Assembly (NCBI GenBank): GCA_019801415.1
Contig: JAHVJD010000006.1
Coordinates: forward strand, 124,001 to 188,000
Source of the DNA: Nocardioides marinus
Lineage (GTDB): Bacteria; Pseudomonadota; Alphaproteobacteria; Rhodobacterales; Rhodobacteraceae
Length of the DNA: 64,000 bases
Reading direction: 5' to 3'
Shown: positions 33,921 through 42,799 of the stretch, in pieces
Numbering within the stretch: the stretch's first letter is position 1
Layout: each line of letters opens with the position of its first letter
Notes under the pieces: generated by a model
Told to the model about the DNA's origin: nothing
The model's input: only the letters and a program-made list of their open reading frames with translations
Database searches by the model: none
Position numbers and translations under genes: made by a program

Positions 33921-35693
33921 ATGGTAGACCGAGGTTCCGACGACCGGATGCAGCTGCCGCCGCGCGAAGTCGAGGATGTGATGCCGCCGCATGCGCACAG
34001 CTGGATCGGCAAGTACGTTTTCTCGCAGGATGCCAAATATATCGCCATCCAATATTCTGGCACAGCCGTGGCGATCGGCCTGGTGGCGCTGGTGCTGTCC
34101 TGGCTGATGCGACTTCAGCTGGGCTTTCCCGGCACCTTCGATTTCATCACCGCCGAGGCTTACTACCAGTTTGTCACCATGCACGGGATGATCATGGTGA
34201 TCTACCTGCTCACGGCGATCTTTCTGGGTGGGTTCGGCAATTACCTGATCCCGCTGATGGTCGGCGCGCGGGACATGGTGTTTCCCTTCGTCAACATGCT
34301 CAGCTACTGGGTCTATCTGCTCGCAGTTCTGGTACTGGTTGCCAGCTTCTTTGTCCCCGGCGGGCCCACCGGCGCGGGCTGGACGCTCTACCCGCCGCAA
34401 GCGGTGCTCTCGGGCACGCCGGGCGGGGCGCAAAGCGGCATCATCCTGATGCTGGTCTCGCTGATCCTGTTCATCATCGGCTTCACCATGGGCGGACTGA
34501 ACTATGCTGTGACCGTGCTGCAGGCCCGGACCCGCGGCATGACGATGATGCGGCTGCCGCTCACGATCTGGGGCATCTTCACTGCGACGGTGATGGCGCT
34601 GCTGGCCTTCCCGGCCTTGTTCGTCGCCTGCGTAATGATGCTGTTTGACCGGCTGCTGGGTACGTCGTTCTTCATGCCGACGCTGGTGGAACTGGGCGAA
34701 AAGCTCAGCTACGGCGGCGGCAGCCCGATCGCCTTCCAGCACCTGTTCTGGTTCTTCGGCCACCCGGAGGTCTACATCGTGGCGCTGCCCGCCTTCGGCA
34801 TCGTTTCCGACCTGATCGCGGTGCATGCGCGAAAGAACGTCTTCGGGTACCGGATGATGGTCTGGGCCATCGTGATCATCGGCGCGCTCAGCTTCATCGT
34901 CTGGGCGCACCACATGTATGTCAGCGGCATGCACCCATGGTTCGGCTTTTTCTTTGCTACCACCACGCTGATCATCGCGATCCCGACCGCGATCAAGGTC
35001 TACAACTGGGTGCTCACGCTCTGGAAAGGCGACATCCACCTGACCATCCCGATGCTGTTTGCACTGGGGTTCATCGTGACCTTCGTCAATGGCGGGCTGA
35101 CCGGGCTGTTCCTCGGCAATGTGGTGGTCGATGTGCCGCTCTCCGACACGATGTTCGTGGTTGCGCATTTCCACATGGTGATGGGGGTGGCGCCGATCAT
35201 GGTGATCTTCGGCGCGATCTACCACTGGTACCCCAAGATGACCGGCAGGATGCTGAACGAGGCGATGGGCCAGATCCACTTCTGGGTCACCTTCATCGGC
35301 GCCTATGCAGTGTTCTTCCCGATGCACTACGTCGGCTTGGTCGGCGTGCCGCGGCGCTATTTCGAGATCGGCGAGCCTGAATTCCTGACCGCGCCGGTAG
35401 ACGGGCTCAATGCCTTCATCTCCGCCGCCGCGCTGATCGTGGGGGCGGTGCAGGTGCTGTTCCTGTTCAACATCTTCTGGAGCCTGCGCCATGGCCGTAA
35501 AGCGGGGGGCAACCCGTGGCGCGCGGCCTCATTGGAATGGCATACCCCCGACACCCCGCCCAAACACGGCAACTGGGACGAGCTGCCCAATGTCTACCGC
35601 TGGGCCTATGACTACAGCGTGCCCGGAGCGCCTGAAGACTACTTGGCCCAGAACGATTCCTGGGTCCCGGACGGGGAGGAACGGCGGCTGTGA
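33921..35693 (+). CDS. coxN: Heme-copper oxidase subunit I (A1 type), CoxN-like
   Basis: A 590-residue catalytic subunit with 12 helices. Visible elements are the proton-channel Glu and CuB His/Tyr in FGHPEVYI, the CuB pair WAHHMYVSG, the two heme ligands in VVAHFHMV, and the N-terminal heme a region FVTMHGMIMVIY. The HPEVY form defines the A1 group. A GGGAGGAAAGC site precedes the ATG. It reduces oxygen to water and pumps protons with subunits encoded around it. Confidence 0.95.
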   Translation: MVDRGSDDRMQLPPREVEDVMPPHAHSWIGKYVFSQDAKYIAIQYSGTAVAIGLVALVLSWLMRLQLGFPGTFDFITAEAYYQFVTMHGMIMVIYLLTAIFLGGFGNYLIPLMVGARDMVFPFVNMLSYWVYLLAVLVLVASFFVPGGPTGAGWTLYPPQAVLSGTPGGAQSGIILMLVSLILFIIGFTMGGLNYAVTVLQARTRGMTMMRLPLTIWGIFTATVMALLAFPALFVACVMMLFDRLLGTSFFMPTLVELGEKLSYGGGSPIAFQHLFWFFGHPEVYIVALPAFGIVSDLIAVHARKNVFGYRMMVWAIVIIGALSFIVWAHHMYVSGMHPWFGFFFATTTLIIAIPTAIKVYNWVLTLWKGDIHLTIPMLFALGFIVTFVNGGLTGLFLGNVVVDVPLSDTMFVVAHFHMVMGVAPIMVIFGAIYHWYPKMTGRMLNEAMGQIHFWVTFIGAYAVFFPMHYVGLVGVPRRYFEIGEPEFLTAPVDGLNAFISAAALIVGAVQVLFLFNIFWSLRHGRKAGGNPWRAASLEWHTPDTPPKHGNWDELPNVYRWAYDYSVPGAPEDYLAQNDSWVPDGEERRL

Positions 35694-36388
35694 CGGTCAT
35701 TCTTGCCTTCCTTACGCTGGTTGCCCTGGTTGCGGGCCTGTGGCTGTCCCAGCAGCGGCTGGCCTCCAAGCCCTGGCTGGAGACCGGGATCGCGCCCTTG
35801 GCGGGGCACGGGCCGGGCCGGGCGCCGGGGTTCATCTTCATCGCGGTGTTTCTGGCCGTGGTCGGCGGTCTGTTTGCGATGCTGGGCAGTGCCTTTGTCA
35901 TGCAGATCGAGGAGACCCCTTGGGAGCTGGTCCCGCTGCCCGGACGGGTCTGGCTCAACACAGCGCTCCTGCTGCTGGCCAGCCTGTTTCTGCAGTTCGT
36001 GGTGATCTCGGCACGGGCCGGCACCACGCGCTGGCTGCGCGCCAGCCTGATTGCTGCCAGCGTCGCCACGGTCGCCTTTCTTGCCGGGCAGGTGCAGGTG
36101 TGGATCGCGCTGACCGCAAGCGGCTACCGGCTGGAAGGCACCCCGGCGGCGAGCTTTTTCTATCTGATCACCGGCCTGCACGGGCTGCATGTGCTGGGCG
36201 GCATTATCGCGCTGACGGCGGTCTGCCTGCGCCACGCCGGCGCGGGGGACGTCAGGGCGCTGCTACCGGGCGTTCGGGCCTGCGCACTATACTGGCACGC
36301 CTTGCTGGCCTTCTGGTTGATGCTGTTTGCGCTGCTGCAGGGCTGGGGCAACGCGTTTCTGGCGCTGTGCCGCGCCGTCGTGAATTAA
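35690..36388 (+). CDS. coxO: Oxidase subunit III-like membrane protein, CoxO-like
   Basis: A 232-residue protein with about seven hydrophobic segments. The HGLHVLGGIIALT stretch and ALYWHALLAFWLMLF near the C-terminus correspond to the HGxHV and YWHxxD regions of oxidase subunit III. The subunit is divergent, and the usual acidic residue after YWH is missing. It starts at a GTG overlapping the coxN stop (GTGA). A second, more typical subunit III follows, matching the double subunit III arrangement of CoxMNOP operons. Confidence 0.8.
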   Translation: MTVILAFLTLVALVAGLWLSQQRLASKPWLETGIAPLAGHGPGRAPGFIFIAVFLAVVGGLFAMLGSAFVMQIEETPWELVPLPGRVWLNTALLLLASLFLQFVVISARAGTTRWLRASLIAASVATVAFLAGQVQVWIALTASGYRLEGTPAASFFYLITGLHGLHVLGGIIALTAVCLRHAGAGDVRALLPGVRACALYWHALLAFWLMLFALLQGWGNAFLALCRAVVN

Positions 36389-36401
36389 GGGGGGAGGAAA
36401 C

Positions 36402-37118
36402 ATGGACAGCAAATTCCAAGGTCAGGACCAGACCCTGCTGCAGCAAGGCCACAGCGGCTTTGCCGCCGATTGGAGCTCGGACCAGCGGGTGTTCAAAGGG
36501 GTCTCCTGGGGCAAGGCGATGATGTGGATCCTGCTGCTGAGCGATACCTTTGTCTTTGCCTGTTTCCTGGCCGCCTATATGACCGCGCGCAGCTCGACCA
36601 CGGTGGATTGGCCCAACGCAAGCGAGGTGTTTGCCCTGCATATCGGCGGCCACAACTTCCCGCTGCTCCTGATTGCGATCATGACCTTCGTGCTGATCTC
36701 CTCCTCCGGGACCATGGCCATGGCGGTCAGCAGTGCCTACCGCAAGGCTCGCGTGCCCACTGCGCTGCTCTTGCTGGCCACTGCCGGACTTGGAGCTGCC
36801 TTTGTCGGCATGCAGGCTTTCGAGTGGACCAAGCTGATTTCCGAAGGTGTCCGGCCTTGGGGAAACCCCTGGGGGGCCGAGCAGTTCGGGGCGAGCTTCT
36901 TCATGATCACCGGTTTCCACGGAACTCATGTCTCCATCGGGGTCATTTTCCTCGCGATCATGGCCAGGAAGGTCTGGCGTGGGGATTTCGACGGTGGCGA
37001 GCGCAGCTGGCTATCGCGCGGCAATGGCGACTACGAAGGTGTCGAGATCATGGGGCTCTACTGGCACTTCGTCGACCTGGTCTGGGTCTTTATCTTTGCA
37101 TTCTTCTATTTGTGGTAG
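36402..37118 (+). CDS. coxP: Heme-copper oxidase subunit III, CoxP-like
   Basis: A 238-residue subunit III with the conserved MITGFHGTHVSIGVIFL and the C-terminal EIMGLYWHFVDLVWVFIFAF. The Glu in FVGMQAFEWTKL is also typical. GGGAGGAAAC precedes the ATG. Subunit III stabilises subunit I and supports proton uptake. Together with the CoxO-like protein it gives two paralogous subunits III in tandem. Confidence 0.9.
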   Translation: MDSKFQGQDQTLLQQGHSGFAADWSSDQRVFKGVSWGKAMMWILLLSDTFVFACFLAAYMTARSSTTVDWPNASEVFALHIGGHNFPLLLIAIMTFVLISSSGTMAMAVSSAYRKARVPTALLLLATAGLGAAFVGMQAFEWTKLISEGVRPWGNPWGAEQFGASFFMITGFHGTHVSIGVIFLAIMARKVWRGDFDGGERSWLSRGNGDYEGVEIMGLYWHFVDLVWVFIFAFFYLW

Positions 37119-37127
37119 GGGGGCGGA

Positions 37128-37493
37128 ATGACACAAACTGCACGAACCGCACAGACCCGCGCCAAGGCTGTTGTTGATGAGCATGGCGGCCAGCAGCATC
37201 CGATCAGGCTTTACTTGCTGGTCTGGGGGCTTTTGTTCGTTCTCAGCGCGGCGTCCTATCTTGTCGATTATGCTGGGCTGCAGGGGCTGTTGCGCTGGAC
37301 GCTGATCCTGATCTTCATGATATTGAAAGCAGGATTGATCGTAGCCGTATTCATGCATTTTGCATGGGAACGCCTCGCCCTGAGTTATGCGATCCTGCTG
37401 CCGTTGCTGGCCCTGATCGGCTTGCTGGTCATATTGTATCTGGAAGCCGACTATACTGTGGCGACACGGTTGATCGAATTCGGGTCCCGCTAG
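37128..37493 (+). CDS. Small oxidase subunit IV (prokaryotic COX4 type)
   Basis: A 121-residue protein with three predicted membrane helices. The HPIRLYLLVWGLLFVLSAASYLV beginning and the middle FMILKAGLIVAVFMHFAWER are the usual form of bacterial COX4/CyoD-like subunits. It lies 9 bases after the subunit III gene and ends the oxidase operon. Confidence 0.85.
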   Translation: MTQTARTAQTRAKAVVDEHGGQQHPIRLYLLVWGLLFVLSAASYLVDYAGLQGLLRWTLILIFMILKAGLIVAVFMHFAWERLALSYAILLPLLALIGLLVILYLEADYTVATRLIEFGSR

Positions 37494-37954
37494 GAACAGC
37501 CCCAGATTTACTGCCGGAACGGCAATGTTGGCGGAACGGATCGGTTGGCAAGGGCCTTATACCGACCAAATCAAGCGCCTTGGGACCCGCAGCCCCTGAA
37601 ACCATTGATTTCCCTCAGGCAGCGTACATCACGGTTCGGCAAGCGCGGTGAGCATGCCTGTTCTCCCTTGGCTGACGGGCGCGCAGATGTCGTGCTTGGA
37701 GCCCAGTTTTCCGAAGTCCCATGGCGAGACGCGTGTCGGTGACCGTCTCGTGTCGAGTGGGATATTCTTGTTATCGGATCAGCAGTGCGCGGACGAGGCA
37801 ACGTTGCTGCTTCGGGATCCGGACCGCGGCCGAACAATGAACGGATATCTGCGGGTGATGATCCGCCAACGTGGTCCTAACATCCCCCGGAGGCCTCAAG
37901 CAGTTACGCTGATTTCGCGTGAGGGCACTGCGCGCAAATTGAAATCTCTGCAAA
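37494..37954. other. Gene-free stretch between oxidase operon and acyl-CoA synthetase
   Basis: A 461-base region flanked by the ends of two convergent operons. A weak hairpin TGCCG-GAA-CGGCA (37512-37524) lies just after the oxidase operon. Small frames in both strands have no domain I recognise and no good ribosome sites. I see no repeat or RNA gene. Confidence 0.4.
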
Positions 37955-39667
37955 TTAACATTTCACACCCGCTTGTAACTGCTGCACCATCGCTTCGCGC
38001 ATCTTGAACTTCTGCGGCTTGCCGGTGACGGTCATCGGCAGCGCGTCCACGATCCGCACGAAATGCGGGATCTTGAAATGCGCGATCTGGCCGCGGCAGT
38101 GGCTGCGCACCGCCTCTTCGTCCAGGACGGCGCCCGGCGCGGGCACGATCCAGGCGCAGACCTGCTCTCCGAATTTGCCGTCCGGCACCCCGAATACCTG
38201 GGCATCCGCGATCTGCGGGTGGCGGATCAGGAACTCCTCGATCTCGCGCGGGTAGATGTTCTCGCCGCCGCGGATGATCATGTCCTTCACCCGCCCGGTG
38301 ATGCTGCAGAACCCCTCCGCATCAAAGGTGCCAAGGTCGCCGGTGCGCATCCAGCCGTCTTGGATGGCCTCCGCGGTTGCCTTTGCGTCGTCCCAATAGC
38401 CCTGCATCACCGAATAGCCGCGCACCAACAGCTCGCCGCGCGCGCCCGCGGGCACGGTGCGGCCCTCGGTGTCCACCGCCTTCACCTCCAGATGCGGATG
38501 CACCCGGCCCACGGTGGTGCAGCGTTTCTCGGCCGGGTCGGTGGTGAAACTCTGAAAGGACACCGGCGCGGTTTCGGTCATGCCGTAGCAGATCGTCACC
38601 TCCTGCATGTGCATGTCGCGGCTGACCCGCCGCATGATCTCGATCGGGCAGGGCGCGCCCGCCATGATCCCGGTGCGAAGACTGGAGATGTCGCGCGGGG
38701 TTTTGTCCAGCTCCTGCAGCATGGCGACAAACATCGTCGGCACGCCATAGAGCGCGGTGGCGCGTTCGGCGGCGGCGGCATCCAGCACCGCGGCCGGCTC
38801 GAACGCCGCGCCGGGGAAGATCATCGCGGCGCCCTTGGAGACCGCCCCCAGCACGCCCATCACCATGCCGAAGCAATGGTAGAGCGGCACCGGGATCAGC
38901 AGCCGGTCGGCCCCGGTCAGCTTGATGCGGCTGGTGACGAACCGGGCGTTGTTGACGATGTTGAAATGCGTCAGCGTCGCGCCCTTGGGCAGGCCGGTGG
39001 TGCCGGAGGTGAACTGGATGTTGATCGCCTCTTCCGGCGAAAGCCCGGCGCTGAGCGCATCCAGCTCTGCGGTATCGGCACCCGCTCCCATTGCCTGCAG
39101 GGTCTCGAAGGGCAGAATGCCGGGGCCGGGGTCTGCCGCCATCACCACCGCGTGGCGCAAGGACGGCAGCCGCGCTGCGGCGACAGCGCCGGGGGCGGCG
39201 GCGGCCAGCTCGGGCGCCAGTTCGCGGATCATGCCCAGGTAGTTGGAACTCTTGAAGCTTTCCGCCGCGATCAACACCTTGCAGCCGGTCTTGTTGAGCG
39301 CATATTCCAGCTCCGCCAGCCGGTAGGCCGGGTTGATCGTCACCAGAATGGCGCCAATCCGGGCGGTGGCGAACTGGGTCAGCACCCATTCGCAGCGGTT
39401 GGGGGACCAGATGCCGACCCGGTCGCCCTTCGCAACCCCGAGCTCCAGCAGGCCCGCGGCCAGTTCATCCGCCTTCCGGGCCAGCTCCGCATAGGTCATC
39501 CGGATGCCTGCCTCCGTAAACACCAGCGCCTCACGGCTGCCGTGCTGCTCCACCGCCTGCCGCAGCAGCGCCGGGATGGTGATATGCTGCAGCGGCGGCG
39601 CGCTTGGCCCGCGCACATGCGAGAGGCCATCAATCGGGGCGGCGGGATCGGTTTGCGGGTCAGTCAT
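37955..39667 (-). CDS. Acyl-CoA synthetase (AMP-forming, ACSF2/FadD type)
   Basis: A 570-residue ANL enzyme with P-loop [16 protein letters not shown] (about residue 215), [24 protein letters not shown], and [18 protein letters not shown]. The catalytic Lys is in [13 protein letters not shown]. It converts a carboxylate to its CoA ester. It is the last gene of the strand carrying the amine dehydrogenase genes and follows an aldehyde dehydrogenase, so it would activate the acid derived from the amine. The spacing is 67 bases. Confidence 0.9.
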   Translation of the reverse strand: MTDPQTDPAAPIDGLSHVRGPSAPPLQHITIPALLRQAVEQHGSREALVFTEAGIRMTYAELARKADELAAGLLELGVAKGDRVGIWSPNRCEWVLTQFATARIGAILVTINPAYRLAELEYALNKTGCKVLIAAESFKSSNYLGMIRELAPELAAAAPGAVAAARLPSLRHAVVMAADPGPGILPFETLQAMGAGADTAELDALSAGLSPEEAINIQFTSGTTGLPKGATLTHFNIVNNARFVTSRIKLTGADRLLIPVPLYHCFGMVMGVLGAVSKGAAMIFPGAAFEPAAVLDAAAAERATALYGVPTMFVAMLQELDKTPRDISSLRTGIMAGAPCPIEIMRRVSRDMHMQEVTICYGMTETAPVSFQSFTTDPAEKRCTTVGRVHPHLEVKAVDTEGRTVPAGARGELLVRGYSVMQGYWDDAKATAEAIQDGWMRTGDLGTFDAEGFCSITGRVKDMIIRGGENIYPREIEEFLIRHPQIADAQVFGVPDGKFGEQVCAWIVPAPGAVLDEEAVRSHCRGQIAHFKIPHFVRIVDALPMTVTGKPQKFKMREAMVQQLQAGVKC

Positions 39668-39734
39668 GGTCAGTCTCTGCTGAGGGAGCGGACCGGGCCG
39701 CCGCGGCGGCAGCCCGGCCGGATTTCAAATGGGA

Positions 39735-41144
39735 TCAGCCGCGGGCGACGTTGATCACCTGCATCTGGGTGTATTCCGCCAGCCCCTCGACCGACTGTTC
39801 CACCCCCAGGCCAGAGCCCTTGAAGCCGGCCATCGGGATATGCGGACCGATGTTCAACTGCTGGTTCACCCAGATGGTGCCGGATTCGATGCGCCCGGCG
39901 ATCTCGGTGGCCTTGGCCGTATCCGAAGAATGCACCGACCCGCCCAGCCCGTAGTCGGAGGCATTGGCCCGCGCGATCACATCGTCAATGTCGTCAAAGC
40001 GGATCACCGGCAGCACCGGGCCGAACTGCTCCTCGTCGACGATTTTCTGGCCGTCGGCCACATCGCGCACGATGGTCGGCGGCACGAAATAGCCCGGACC
40101 GTCCTTGGCGCTGCCGCCCGCGATGATCCGGCCGCAGGCGCGGGCGTCGTCCAGGAAACCCTTGATCTTGTCGAACTGCGCCTTGTTCTGGATCGGGCCG
40201 ATCGTCGTCCCCTGCTTCATGCCGTCATCGACCACGGCCTGCTCCGCCAGCGCGGCCAGCTCGGCGCAGAAGTCCTCGTAGATGTCGCTGTGGACATAGG
40301 CGCGCTTCACCGCCAGGCAGACCTGACCGGCATTGAGGAACGCCCCGCCATAGACCTTTTCCGCGGCCGCCTTCACGTCCACATCCGGCAGCACGATGGC
40401 CGGGTCGTTGCCGCCCATCTCCAGCGTCACCCGCTTCATGGTGTCTGCGGCGCTCGCCATGATCCGTTTGCCGGTCTCCGACGAGCCGGTGAAGCCGATC
40501 TTGGCGACATCCGGATGCGCCGTCAGCCTGGGGCCGAGGTCATTGGCATCGGTGATGATGTTCACCAGGCCCGGCGGGAAGATCCGGGCGCAGATTTCGC
40601 CCAGCTTCAGCGCCGTGACCGGAGTGGTCGGCGCGGGCTTCAGCACGATGGCATTGCCCGCCATCAGCGCCGGGCCGATCTTCCAGCAGCAGAGCAGCAG
40701 CGGGAAGTTCCAGGCGATGATGCCCGCCACCACGCCCAGCGGCTTGTGCCGGGTCTCGATGCGGAACTCGGCGTCGTCCTGGATCACCCGGTCCGGCAGC
40801 TCCAGCGTGGCGGTATGGGCGAGATAGCCCTGCGACCAGGCGACCTCGCCTTGCGCCTCGGGCAGCGGCTTGCCCTGCTCCATGGTGATCAGCCGGGCCA
40901 GCTCGTCCGCCTCTTGGCCGATGGCGGCGGCCAGCGCCTCGACCCTGGCGCGGCGCTCGGCCATCGGGGTTTCGGCCCAGGCCTTCTGAGCCGCCTTGGC
41001 GGCAGCCACCGCCGCGTTCATCTGCGCCTCGGAGGCATGCGGCACGCGGGCAAACACCGCCTCCGTTGCCGGGTTGATCACCTCGATCATGCGCTCCGCC
41101 GAAACCTGTTCGCCGTTGATCAGCATGCGGTAGTCCATTGCCAT
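39735..41144 (-). CDS. NAD-dependent aldehyde dehydrogenase of the amine pathway
   Basis: A 469-residue ALDH with catalytic Glu in LEMGGNDPAIVLP (about 245) and Cys in NAGQVCLAVKRAYV (about 279), plus IAWNFPLLLCCWKIGPAL and FTGSSETGKRI. It starts 9 bases after the AraC gene, which itself overlaps qhpE. Position implies that it oxidises the aldehyde made by quinohemoprotein amine dehydrogenase to an acid for the following acyl-CoA synthetase. Confidence 0.9.
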   Translation of the reverse strand: MAMDYRMLINGEQVSAERMIEVINPATEAVFARVPHASEAQMNAAVAAAKAAQKAWAETPMAERRARVEALAAAIGQEADELARLITMEQGKPLPEAQGEVAWSQGYLAHTATLELPDRVIQDDAEFRIETRHKPLGVVAGIIAWNFPLLLCCWKIGPALMAGNAIVLKPAPTTPVTALKLGEICARIFPPGLVNIITDANDLGPRLTAHPDVAKIGFTGSSETGKRIMASAADTMKRVTLEMGGNDPAIVLPDVDVKAAAEKVYGGAFLNAGQVCLAVKRAYVHSDIYEDFCAELAALAEQAVVDDGMKQGTTIGPIQNKAQFDKIKGFLDDARACGRIIAGGSAKDGPGYFVPPTIVRDVADGQKIVDEEQFGPVLPVIRFDDIDDVIARANASDYGLGGSVHSSDTAKATEIAGRIESGTIWVNQQLNIGPHIPMAGFKGSGLGVEQSVEGLAEYTQMQVINVARG

Positions 41145-41153
41145 TCTCCCTGT

Positions 41154-42146
41154 TTATCCCTCAGCCGGGTGTGTCCGGGAAAGACAAGCACGGCCCGTCC
41201 GAACGGTCTTGGGCAGCGGTGCCAAAGAGTTTGCGTCCTGCGCCAAAGATCCGCTGTGATTGCAGGAGGAGAGGAAGCCGCGCGGCGAACAGCCGAACTG
41301 CTGGCGGAAGCTGCGGTTGAAGTGGGAGATGTCGCCGAAGCCGGCGCCATAGGCGATCTGGGCGATTGGCACGCGGGCGCCCTGCCGCGCCGCGTGGCGC
41401 AGCTTGCCCGCCACCGCGGCCAGCCTTGTGCGGGTCAGGCAATCGGTGAAGGTGGTGCCGTTCTCCTGGAACTCGCGCTGCAGCTGGCGCCGCGACAGGC
41501 CGGTGCGGGCGGCCAGCCTGTCCACCGTCAGCGCCGGGTCCGCGCTGAGCAGCTCCAGCGTCTCGCGCAGAAGCCGGAAGCGGTGCCTGCGGCTGCCAAG
41601 GCTGCCGGCATTTGGCTGCGCTCCGGCGGCAAAGGCCAGCGGCACCAGGTCGAAGATATAGCCCGCGCTGTCCTCCGCGCCGGTCCCATCCAGCAGCCCG
41701 CAGAGGCTGGCGTGCAGGGGATGGGCCGGGGTGATCTTGCGGCCCGCCGCGGGCATCTCCCGGCGCCGCTCCAGCACCAGCGCCCGCGGCAGATGCGCCG
41801 ACAGGAAGGCGGCCGGCCCGCCGGTGATGCTCAGCTCCGCCGCGCGGGTGGAATCGAGCAGCAGGAACTCCCCCGGCCGCAGCAGCGTCTCGCGGCCCGC
41901 GTGGAGGATGCCGGTCTCGCCCGCCAGCTGGCGCAGCAGGAAGAAATGCTCCTGATCGTCGCGCAGGATGCCCTTGCGGGTGCGCTCGATGCGGGCGGGC
42001 GGGCAGCGGACCTCGGCCACGTCGACGCCGCAGCGCCGGCGCAGGGTGAAAGACCCCGCCCAATCCCGCACGGCCCGGTCCGGGGCCGCGTAGTAGTGTC
42101 CGCAGCTTTCGCGCAGGGTGCCGTTCCAGGTGTCAAAGCCCATCAT
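41154..42146 (-). CDS. AraC-family transcriptional regulator
   Basis: A 330-residue regulator. The C-terminal double HTH is visible in LTVDRLAARTGLSRRQLQREF and IAQIAYGAGFGDISHFNRSFRQQFGCSPRGF (about 225-300). The N-terminal half resembles the AraC-binding-like sensor of the NdmR/FeaR group. A tail of about 30 residues follows the HTH. Its ATG overlaps the qhpE stop, so it is co-transcribed with the amine dehydrogenase genes. Together with QhpR it makes two AraC regulators for this locus. Confidence 0.88.
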   Translation of the reverse strand: MMGFDTWNGTLRESCGHYYAAPDRAVRDWAGSFTLRRRCGVDVAEVRCPPARIERTRKGILRDDQEHFFLLRQLAGETGILHAGRETLLRPGEFLLLDSTRAAELSITGGPAAFLSAHLPRALVLERRREMPAAGRKITPAHPLHASLCGLLDGTGAEDSAGYIFDLVPLAFAAGAQPNAGSLGSRRHRFRLLRETLELLSADPALTVDRLAARTGLSRRQLQREFQENGTTFTDCLTRTRLAAVAGKLRHAARQGARVPIAQIAYGAGFGDISHFNRSFRQQFGCSPRGFLSSCNHSGSLAQDANSLAPLPKTVRTGRACLSRTHPAEG

Positions 42147-42799
42147 GCGGGCTGCGGGCCTCCCGCCCCGATGCGTTCGCGGCCGGTGAAGGACGGGCTC
42201 TGCAGCATTGCTTCAACCCCGCCGCCCGTGATGGCCCGGGCCAGCAGCCCGGTGAAATGCGCCGCCGCCAGGCTGGCGCCGCGGACCGGCGCGCCGGGGC
42301 TGCCCGGGCAGGCGCCGTATCGCGCGCCGGGCAGGTCCAGCCGCGACCACTGGCCGGGGGCGCAGCGGGCGTCGCCCTGTACGGAGAGAACGCCCGCGCA
42401 GCCCGCCGGATAGACCGGCGCGCCGCGGGCAGGGGCGGAGGCCACCAGCAGCTTGCCCGCCGCCAGCACCGCCGCCGCGGCCTCTGCCAGCACCGGGCTG
42501 GCCTCCCCATGGCCAAAGGAGCAATGGACGATCGCGGCCTCGCTTGCCGCGGCATGGCGCAGGGCCTCTGCCACTGTAGCAAGGGCGGTGGACAGGCGGC
42601 CGGGAAAGATGCTGAACCCGAGGAGCTGCGCTTCGGGGGCGTTGGCGCGGATCGCCGCAGCCATGCGGCTGGCGTGCAGGGCCGCCGGGCTTGCGGCCGC
42701 CCGCGGATGCAGCGCGCACATGTCCCTGCGGGCAGCGAGGCCCGGGGTCTGCGCGGCCAGCGGGCCGTCGATCAGCGCAATCAGCGCGGGTTGGCGCAT
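42143..42799 (-). CDS. qhpE: Subtilisin-like maturation protease QhpE
   Basis: A 218-residue compact subtilase without a signal peptide. The catalytic triad can be placed as Asp11 (ALIDGP), His42 (ALHASRMAA) and Ser176 (RGASLAAAHFTG, the equivalent of GTSxAxP). The region that usually holds the oxyanion Asn reads VASAPARGAPVYPAG, without Asn. In Paracoccus, QhpE removes the leader of the gamma subunit in the cytoplasm after cross-linking. It overlaps qhpF by 19 bases and the AraC gene by ATGA. Confidence 0.85.
   Translation of the reverse strand: MRQPALIALIDGPLAAQTPGLAARRDMCALHPRAAASPAALHASRMAAAIRANAPEAQLLGFSIFPGRLSTALATVAEALRHAAASEAAIVHCSFGHGEASPVLAEAAAAVLAAGKLLVASAPARGAPVYPAGCAGVLSVQGDARCAPGQWSRLDLPGARYGACPGSPGAPVRGASLAAAHFTGLLARAITGGGVEAMLQSPSFTGRERIGAGGPQPA

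Noticed and set aside
33036-35492. A very long open frame (over 800 codons) on the minus strand opposite the oxidase genes
   Set aside because: It lies antisense to two clearly recognised oxidase subunits, is rich in His, Arg, Asp and Gln as GC-rich shadow frames are, and has no domain.
37648-38007. Small plus-strand frame in the gap after the oxidase operon
   Set aside because: No domain, no ribosome site, and its end overlaps the acyl-CoA synthetase gene.
39729-42413. Nearly 900-codon plus-strand frame across the aldehyde dehydrogenase, AraC gene and qhpE
   Set aside because: It is antisense to three genes with clear motifs and start-stop overlaps; its composition is that of a shadow frame.
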